Program-made: the position numbers and the translations under genes
Shown: in pieces, positions 56,349 to 64,000 of the stretch
Layout: each line of letters opens with the position of its first letter
Position numbering within the stretch: the first letter of the stretch is position 1
Notes under the pieces: model-generated
The model's input: only the letters and a program-made list of their open reading frames with translations
The model's database searches: none
What the model was told of the DNA's origin: nothing
Assembly (NCBI RefSeq): GCF_020283565.1
Contig: NC_060062.1
Location: forward strand, 6,857,322 to 6,921,321
Direction of reading: 5' to 3'
Source of the DNA: Trifolium pratense
Lineage: Eukaryota > Streptophyta > Magnoliopsida > Fabales > Fabaceae
DNA: 64,000 bases

Positions 56349-58472
56349 TCATAGCATTTCCTCTATCTGTAATTGAGGATCATAACCTTCTTCTCTCATT
56401 TTAGCGTGTAATTTTTTCAGAATTTCATAAATTTCGCCGGATTCATCATGAAATCGATCACTTGCTACGAAACTTCGAACCTCATTCTTTAACTCCACCA
56501 TACTTTGACCAACAATCTTCTTCAAGCTATTCTCCTTTACCAGTCTCCTAAGTTTTGTAGCACTATGCCAATTTTCGTCGACACAATAAATATTTGATAA
56601 GAGAATATAATACCCTGCATGATTAGGGTCTAATGAGAAAAGATTCTTAGCTGCAACTTCCCCCATCTTTATATTCTGATGTATGCGACATGCGCCGAGT
56701 AAGGCTCCCCATATATCAGGCCCAGCTTGCATTGGCATGTTCTTAATTACGTCCAACGCCATATCCAACTCTCCCAGTCGACCAAGAAGATCAACCATTA
56801 TCGCATAATGCTCCGAGTTTGGTATCAATTTGTACTTGTTAACCATGATATCAAACATTTTTATCCCTTCTTTAATCAAACCTGAATGACTACAAGCAGA
56901 AAGAATTGAGATGAAAGTTACATTATTAGGCTTCGTATCTGAATAATTAGCCATCTGATAAAATAATTTCAATGCCTCTTCTCCTTGACCATGAAATCCA
57001 TAAGCTGCAATTATTGAGCTCCAAGTAACAACATCTTTATATGCCATTCCTTCAAAAACCTTGTTAGCATCTTCTATGCTACAACATTTTGCGTACAACT
57101 CTATAAGTGCTGCTCCAATAAATTGGTTATTTGCGAACCCAATTTTTGTTACAAAAGAATGAAAACATACGGCTTGTTGAAAAATCCCCAGTTCTGAAAC
57201 AGCAGTGAGAATCTTAACTAGAGCAATAGCATCTGGTCGAGTTCCACTAGATAACATATTGCCAAAAACCCTCATTGACTCGTGCACCATTCCGATTTCA
57301 GCATAGCCACTAAATAGAACAGCCCAAGCAATTACATCTTTCTTAGGCATTCTATTGAAAAGATCAACTGCTTTTTCAGGTGAAAAACACTTCATGTACA
57401 TGTCCATCAAAGTTGTAGAGACCGTGGTTTCCATCTCAAAACCATAATTCACTGCCAATTCATGAATCTTCATACCTTCTTCCAAATTGGAAGTATAAGC
57501 ACACGCTCGCAATGCGCTAACCACAGTAACCCAATTCGGTTTAATTCTCTTATCTAACATTTCATTGAAAAGATCTAAGGCATTAGTTTCAGCCCCATTA
57601 TCAGCATAACACGCAACCATTGAACTCCAAGATATAATATCCTTATCAGGCATTTCCCTGAACAAATTTGCTGCATTCTTGATGGAACCGGTTTTTCCAT
57701 ATAAATTAAGTAGTGAATTGGCCAAACACAACTTAGTGTCTAAACCCTTTCTTTTTACAAATCCATGAACACTTCTTCCAACCTTAAAATCAGACAACTG
57801 AGCACAAGCAGAAACAACACTAACCAGCGTCACCGGATCAGGATTCACTTTCTCGGAGACAACCATTCGCGAGAAAAAAGCGAGCGCAAGTTCCGGACTA
57901 CCACTCTGCTCATAACCACTAACAATCGAAGTCCATAAAACAACATCAGGTTTCGGATACTCCATAAAAACCTTCACAGCATCATTCATTAGACCACATT
58001 TCGTATACAAATCAATCAAAGCAGATCCAACAAACATATCACCATCTATCCTCACCTTCATGAGAAACCCATGAATCATCTTACCCAATAAAACCTTCCT
58101 CAAACCCGCACACGATTTCAACACAATAGATACCGAGTAATTGTCCGGTCTTTGACTTTCTTCAACCGATACAGAACTAACGTTGTGCTTATTCATTTGA
58201 CGGAATAAAGACAAAGTCTCTACCCATTCTCCTTCAAAACAATAGCTCCTAAGCAAAGCATTCCATAGATAAACAGTTTTGTGAGGCGTTTCGTCAAACA
58301 GCTTATGTGCATGATGAATTGATGCATATCTAGCATAAAGTACATTGAGTTTGGTCACAATGAAACTATCATGAACAAGACCCAATTTCACACACTGTGA
58401 ATGCAACTGTGTAATTGATAATTTACTGCAACAAGTTTCCAATAACTTGACTAAAAAAATCCTCTTTTCCAT
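56349..58472 (-). CDS. PLS-class pentatricopeptide repeat protein (E/E+ type)
   Basis: A single intronless frame of 707 aa. It holds about 15 degenerate ~35-residue PPR units of the P, L and S kinds, recognisable by repeating phrases such as VYLWNALLRSYC, DVVLWTSIVSGYEQSG, DIISWSSMVACYADNG and DVVTWSSIIAAYGFHG. An E region follows (GPDIWGALLGACRIHQN, AGYYILLSNIYC), then an E+-like end (SMVELKNEVRSFVASDRFH). It stops before any DYW deaminase domain. Proteins of this class bind organellar RNA and usually specify C-to-U editing sites in mitochondria or plastids, recruiting a deaminase in trans. Resemblance is to At3g01580-like proteins. No disabling lesion seen. Confidence 0.93.
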   Translation of the reverse strand: MEKRIFLVKLLETCCSKLSITQLHSQCVKLGLVHDSFIVTKLNVLYARYASIHHAHKLFDETPHKTVYLWNALLRSYCFEGEWVETLSLFRQMNKHNVSSVSVEESQRPDNYSVSIVLKSCAGLRKVLLGKMIHGFLMKVRIDGDMFVGSALIDLYTKCGLMNDAVKVFMEYPKPDVVLWTSIVSGYEQSGSPELALAFFSRMVVSEKVNPDPVTLVSVVSACAQLSDFKVGRSVHGFVKRKGLDTKLCLANSLLNLYGKTGSIKNAANLFREMPDKDIISWSSMVACYADNGAETNALDLFNEMLDKRIKPNWVTVVSALRACAYTSNLEEGMKIHELAVNYGFEMETTVSTTLMDMYMKCFSPEKAVDLFNRMPKKDVIAWAVLFSGYAEIGMVHESMRVFGNMLSSGTRPDAIALVKILTAVSELGIFQQAVCFHSFVTKIGFANNQFIGAALIELYAKCCSIEDANKVFEGMAYKDVVTWSSIIAAYGFHGQGEEALKLFYQMANYSDTKPNNVTFISILSACSHSGLIKEGIKMFDIMVNKYKLIPNSEHYAIMVDLLGRLGELDMALDVIKNMPMQAGPDIWGALLGACRIHQNIKMGEVAAKNLFSLDPNHAGYYILLSNIYCVDENWHSATKLRRLVKENSLKKIVGQSMVELKNEVRSFVASDRFHDESGEIYEILKKLHAKMREEGYDPQLQIEEML

Positions 58473-61400
58473 ATGCTATTCATGCTACTTATTCAATGGC
58501 TCTAGTACATGTACCGATGAGAAAATCATGTAATTAATAAGTTAATTGAAATTTGATAGAAGAAAATAATAAGGAATATTAGTATTATTGGAAAAGAGAT
58601 TAAAAAAAAAATACCGATTGGTGCTGCTTGGTTTTTGTGTTACTCTAGGCTTTGTGTTTTTGAGGTTGTTTCCTAGAGTTCACTGTTTTTGTGGTTATAA
58701 TAAATAAAAAATTAAATCGGAATTTTACCCCTGTTTTAAAACGCGGACTTTTAAAAAATTGTTGTTCAAAAAAATAATACTCCCTATTCAATACGGAGTA
58801 TTGTATCTTTCTTTTGTTTTGGGTGTGAAGAAGCGTTCGATGTGGGTGGGATTAGGTAGATTATCGGTTGGGTTTGGGCCGAAAATTATCAAATCGATGA
58901 AAATCACAACCATTTAATTTAGATTCAATTTCGATCGTCTACATCTTTGATTTGTTCGGGTGTCGGGTCGTTCGAGTGGCAGGTAGAACGGATCAGTTAT
59001 TAGGGGTTATGTTGAAACTTTATTTACATCTAAAACTTTATTATTCAAAAATTCATAATTTTTAAATAGTTTAATACATCGTACACAATGTATCGTACTA
59101 AGTGGAATGAGTAGCTCAACTAGTTGAGTTAAGAATTACAAAAGTTGAAGGTTCGGGATTAATGTTCTGGCAAAGAGGAAAAAAAAAACTAACAGTTAAC
59201 AAAATATCGTAACAACTAATAATTTTCCATTAAAAAAAATAAAAATAAAAATACATCTACTTTATTTCAAACTAATAAAAAACTTGTTTTTTTCGTATGA
59301 ATCTCTTACGGGATCTTCAACCACAAGTATTAGGTTCTCATCACTCATAGTTTTCTTGTGTCTTAATTCTCATTTCTCTCATTGTTTATTAACAGGCTTA
59401 TAATCTAAAAGATTTCCTCAAGAGTATTTTTTTATCAATGAATTCATTAAATTCACAAATGTTGACTTTCTCTAAGTCAATAATATCATATTTACTCAAG
59501 TCTAAAAAAACTCGGTTTGCACTAGTTTGTTTAGATTGCTATATATTAAATCACAATTATAGATTTGTTAATTATATATGAGTTTATTTAAAATACTTCC
59601 ACGCTCCATATTAAATAAATATAACTCTGTGTTTGAATTTATTTAATAACTTTTAATTTTTTATAAGAGCCTAAGTTTATTTTAAAATTTAGTTATAATA
59701 ATTATTTAATTTATTTTAATATACGCACACACGCACACATGAGTGCATGCATGCACATACACACACTAAGTATATATAAAAAAAAATTGATACCCCTAAA
59801 ATTTTAGTGCAATGTGCGGTCGCTCCTGTCGATTTGCACCGGTATAACTTCTCAACTACTCATGCTTGGATCCATTCTTAATACTCATGCTCTTTGATGT
59901 GTTCATGTTGATGTAAGTTTCACTTTTTTTATTAAATGAAAGATGTGAAGTAAGCCGTGTGATGTGAGGCAGGTGGTTTAGTGTGAGCTGAGCTAATGAT
60001 ATTCATTGTTGATGGTGAAGGTATGGATGCATAGCAACATAGTGTTCACTATCAAGGTTTAAATAAAGAAAAATGGAAAAGTAAAATAAATTATTTTTGT
60101 GTATATAAGTAAAGTCTTATCAAGAGATTATTAATCATTTGAGCCAAATGTTTTGGCCAAAAATAGAGTTCACTCACTTAAGTTTATCAGAAGTCAAACT
60201 TAGGTTCTTTCGAGAGATTCGTTTTATAAAAAAAAATTATTAATCACTTAACTCAATGTCTTAATTACATTCCCTATTTTTCTTATAAGAAACATTCACA
60301 CTATTTTTGTTTATTTATGGCAAGGCGTTTGTTTCTTATATACAATTAGGTGCATATTAATAATGATAGAAAATAGCTTATGCAATATTGTGAATATAAA
60401 TTAGGTTTTATGTTATTTTGTAAGTTCACCACTAGTAAAAATTATATTTTTATAAATTATTTTATCATAAACTATCTTGACAAATTTAAAATAATACATA
60501 AAAATTGCATAAATTATTTGTATAAACTCAAAAATAAGTTAATTCAAACGGACCCTAAGTTCTATCATTATTAATTGGCTCAGTTGTTACCGCTAAGAAA
60601 CACACACACCCACTACTGGAGTCCCATAATGTTGGGTCTTGAACTGTCTATTTTACCATTACTCTTCATGAATTTGTTATTTCCTATGATCATGTCTTCG
60701 ATTCTTTCATAGTCATCCTTGTTAATATGCTCGAAAATGAAGTAAGAAATTTATAGAGATGAAACTTATAAATTTAAATTGGATGACTATGAAAGAATCA
60801 AATACATGTTCCGGGAGCACTGTTTAGTATAACCTTTATTAAAATTTTGCGTTTTTAAAGTAAATAGGTAAAGTGGAGGGGAACAAAGATGTTTATTAGG
60901 TTCAACTGTTTAAATTTTTGAATGAATAAATCATCGATTGGTGTCTCTAAATTATATTAAAAAAAAAACCAATTTACACTTGTAACTTTTAATTTAATTT
61001 CATGTAAACAGTTTAGAAAAACCCCAAAAATAAGAAAGTTGTCTTAGAACTTATGTTATGTGATCAATATTTTTAAAATAAATACTATTTTCAATACAAA
61101 AAAAAAAATCTTTTTTTATTCCTTAAAGGACACTAGTTAACATATGATCCAACGTACATGTTATTCATTCATCTTTTTTCTATGTTTCATATTTCAAAAT
61201 CCAAATTGAAGGGATAATTTTTTTATTTTAATGTTTTTTATTAGTTTTCTAGTAAACAATATTGCATTTAATTTTTTGTCTAATGTTTATAAATTAACTG
61301 TTCACATTGGCGCGCTAAGGAAAACAAATTTGCCTAAAAACTTAATTCAAAGAATGTTAGATCCAATAGCTAGCAACAGATGGAGTCAAGATATAACAAA

Positions 61401-61732
61401 ACTCAACTATAAAAATTATAAAGAAAATCTATGCATATATGTAACAAATTGTAAATAAAATTAAAATCTACTCCTTCAATCTTTCAATCATTCAATAGAT
61501 AATTATAACCTTGAATTTTCCCCACTCCTCAATATAAGAGAAGCCAAATTTGTAACATAAACTGAGGATCCATCTTAGTAGAAGAAATTAACTTTAATAT
61601 CTGAAAGTTTTACCCATTAGTCATATAAACTATACCCATTAAATGAATTTTCTACAAGAGAGATTTGACAATATTAAGGTATCCAATCAGCACCACAAAG
61701 CATTATTCACTTCACATGCTGCTGTCTTAGGC
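58473..61732. other. Intergenic between PPR and Alfin-like genes
   Basis: AT-rich with no gene seen. 59105-59172 on the plus strand has tRNA-like features (GAGTAGCTCAACTAGTTGAG, then GGTTCGGGATTAA ~40 bp later, like boxes A and B), probably a SINE remnant. Short CA repeats occur near 59723-59765 and 60601-60612. Frames at 60380 and 61231 are AT-rich translation without similarity. Confidence 0.5.
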
Positions 61733-63187
61733 TTAGGGTCTGCCCCTCTTAATGCTGCATGATGGGCACTTGTATTGCTTTATGCTCTCAGCTTTTGCAG
61801 GAGTAATCTTCACACATTTCCCGTGGTACCACCTCTCGCAAATATCACAGCCAATCCAAAATTCATCAGCATTGTAGTTTCCACCGCAGGTCCCGCAAAG
61901 GGTTTCGCTATGCTCGTCTTCCTCCTCCTCGTAACCTTGATCATCTGCCAACTTTGGGATGCTTTTAACTTGCCCGTCATTTGATCTCTGAAGATAAATG
62001 AACAAACATGTATATATAAGAAGGCCAAGTGTACTCTGGTTTCGATTTTCATGATCATATGCAAAAGCAAAAAGAAAAGTAATGTGTGAATTGGACAGTG
62101 TGATAGATTATGAACTTTGTTTAAAAAACCACAGCTAGTTTAGTTTTTTGCCTGTACTCAGCTGTTTCAGAATGTTATCCAAGTAACCGACAACTACAAC
62201 AGATAAACAAGTCAAACGTTTCATTATAGTTCGTGTGTATGATATAGTAGATAAACACCAAAAAGATAGAATAGGTAAAAAGCTTTAAAAAGATTTGATG
62301 ACATTGATATCTCTACGTTCATTACAAAACTTGATCCATGTTTCTATCAATTTCTAATCTAACTCAGATTTACACAACAAAAATAACACTAACCTTGGTG
62401 CTGCCCCGAGATTTGCTTCCACTGTCTACAGTTGGCTTGTCCTTTATTGGCTTCCTCTCAGTTACAACTTCAAACACAGTTGGAAGGTCATTGATCAAGC
62501 TAAATAAACGTTTCCTGCCATAAATCAATGGAATCATCAATAGAAAGAGGGAGCCATAAACCCGCTTCAAAGTAGTTGAGGGAAAATCTAAAACAATCAA
62601 GTGCGTTAAAATGATAAATCAAACTCAGTTGCATGTATTGCCCTAAATAATCTTTGGAACCTGTAATTCACTTTGTAACACTGGTAAGGAGGGGGGAAAG
62701 TATTACTGGTGTGGTGAGAGATAAACCACGTAATTTATCCCATATAATTGTTCAATTGCAAATTGAAGCTAAAAGTTAAAATAGAGTTGCCTTTCACATA
62801 ACAGATAACAGTGATGATATCGATGCAATTCAGAAACTACTACAATTACAAGCCTCAGTTACAGCATATCACAAGGTTCTTAAGCATGTTAATTACAGAT
62901 AACGAACCAGAAGCAACTTAAGTTACTATAACCACATACTTACTCACTATAGACAGTACAGTACCTTTCATTGCGGTTAAGCCGAGCTCCGAGATAAAAG
63001 GCAACGGAAAGCAACCAAGAATCACTGTGCACAGCAACCAAGGAAAGCCAGTCCCTACGGTTCATGCCATCCCTTGCAAAATTGATTCCGAGAGCTGGCT
63101 CTGGAAGCTCAGGTGGAACTTCCTCTGCAGGAAGAGTCACTTCCCATGATTCATTTGAATGTCCATAGAGACACAAGTTGTCCTTAT
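61733..63187 (-). CDS. Alfin-like PHD-finger protein, 3' exons (5' end beyond window)
   Basis: Three exons on the minus strand: 63187-62965, 62514-62394 and 61987-61733, with GT-AG borders and consistent phases. They encode most of the Alfin N-terminal domain ([55 protein letters not shown]), a variable linker and the C-terminal PHD finger ([47 protein letters not shown]). The cysteines and histidine of the C4-HC3 zinc ligand set are present. Alfin-like proteins are nuclear and read H3K4me3. Five coding exons are usual; the first one or two were not found between 63188 and 64000 and are presumably off the right edge. Confidence 0.92.
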
Positions 63188-64000
63188 CTTCAAAACAAAA
63201 AAGCACAATACAGAAACTTTGAAGTCAGTGAAACAAAACAACACAGATTCATAATTTATATTACAAAACCATAAAAACTTTGAGCAATTCCAGCATGAGT
63301 CTAACTCAACCACTTAGGTGTCTGTTAGGTCTCGTATCCAAATTCAAAAATAAAAAAATTGAACTGTCTCACTCTCAGGAACAGGGTTTCAAATAAATGT
63401 CTGCAACCGCAACCTGGGTTGCGTTGCGAGACGGTTTTATGTTACTGAAATCACAACGTAACAGCAATGAGACCACATTTGACAGTAATTCTCTACAATG
63501 CCAAGGAACGCAAAGCAACCCACCCGCTGTTTAAAATCTTGCTCAAAAGAATAACAATTTCACAAGACCAAAAGACCATAAACAGCTAGGATTATTAGCA
63601 CACAAAATCACACTATTCTAAAACAGTTAGCAAACACTCAATTATTAGTTATATAGATAGGGGTTTGCTCAATCCAAAGGAGTAAGATCCAAAAATATTG
63701 ATCAACTAAAATCCTAAAATCATCATAGCACAGACATCAGACACAACATACTGACATGTTGACACCAATAATAATTTGAGAAAATGCCATAATTCATAAT
63801 AATTTGAGAGCCTTCTAATTTGAAAAGTGTATGTGCTTCATAGATTAAAATCCATTACCAATCTTAAATTAATAGATTATTAGTTTGTTTCTGGATGTAT
63901 TTATTTATTTTAATAACTAATAACTGACAAACTGTCTTGTAGTTAAAAGGTAGTAACTGATGTGTGTCAGTTCATGCCTAAATAAATAAATAAATAAAAA
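63188..64000 (-). other. Probable intron of the Alfin-like gene
   Basis: The exon at 63187 starts after a splice acceptor (TTTTGAAG), so this stretch should be intron or contain a small undetected exon. Nothing resembling the Alfin first exon (PRTVEEVF-like) is seen on the minus strand. The window ends in an 'aaataaataaataaa' run. Confidence 0.55.

Noticed and set aside
59105..59172. Possible tRNA gene
   Set aside because: Box A and box B resemblance only; no complete cloverleaf with acceptor stem could be drawn. More likely SINE-derived.

Overview
The window is plant nuclear DNA, most likely from an inverted-repeat-lacking-clade legume such as Medicago or Trifolium. The best clue is five two-exon genes for nodule-specific cysteine-rich (NCR) peptides, a family known only from that clade. 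The rest fits: AT-rich DNA, GT-AG introns, single-copy plant genes (a DUF3741/ARLMGL-motif protein, a GT-3-type trihelix factor, a PLS-class PPR protein, an Alfin-like PHD protein) and many plant transposons.

Layout. 0.3-2.6 kb: a DUF3741-type gene behind ~135-bp tandem repeats. 4.6-17.7 kb: a complete LTR retrotransposon of 13,087 bp. It has 790-bp LTRs that read as identical, a 5-bp target duplication, gag-protease and pol on the minus strand, and on the opposite strand a five-exon gene for a plant-mobile-domain (PMD) protein with its own TATA box. Pol carries two RNase H domains, which points to the Tat lineage of Ty3/gypsy elements. 17.7-22.3 kb: repeats, a Stowaway MITE and a LINE tail. 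22.3-23.8 kb: the trihelix gene. 23.8-28.7 kb: LINE remnants and an inverted-repeat element. 28.7-55.1 kb: the NCR cluster, all on the minus strand, with NCR-a (28.8), a broken copy (31.9), NCR-b (35.9), NCR-c (44.9), NCR-d (47.9) and NCR-e (54.8). Between these lie a near full-length LINE, Mutator-like elements with 9-bp target duplications, a fold-back MITE, a ribosomal protein eL36 pseudogene carrying a solo LTR, a second LINE fragment and an hAT-like element. 56.3-58.5 kb: the intronless PPR gene. 61.7-63.2 kb: the last three coding exons of the Alfin-like gene, which runs off the right edge.

How the parts relate. The NCR genes share exon structure (76-nt first exon, phase-1 intron), cysteine spacing and an upstream sequence block about 90-160 bp before the ATG. 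They look like products of local duplication, later broken up by transposons. Several insertions lie just upstream of NCR genes (a Mutator-like element at NCR-a, the LINE at NCR-b). The most unusual object is the antisense, intron-containing PMD gene inside the retrotransposon: its introns can survive retrotransposition only because the element's genomic RNA is made from the other strand.

All calls come from reading the sequence; no database search was run.
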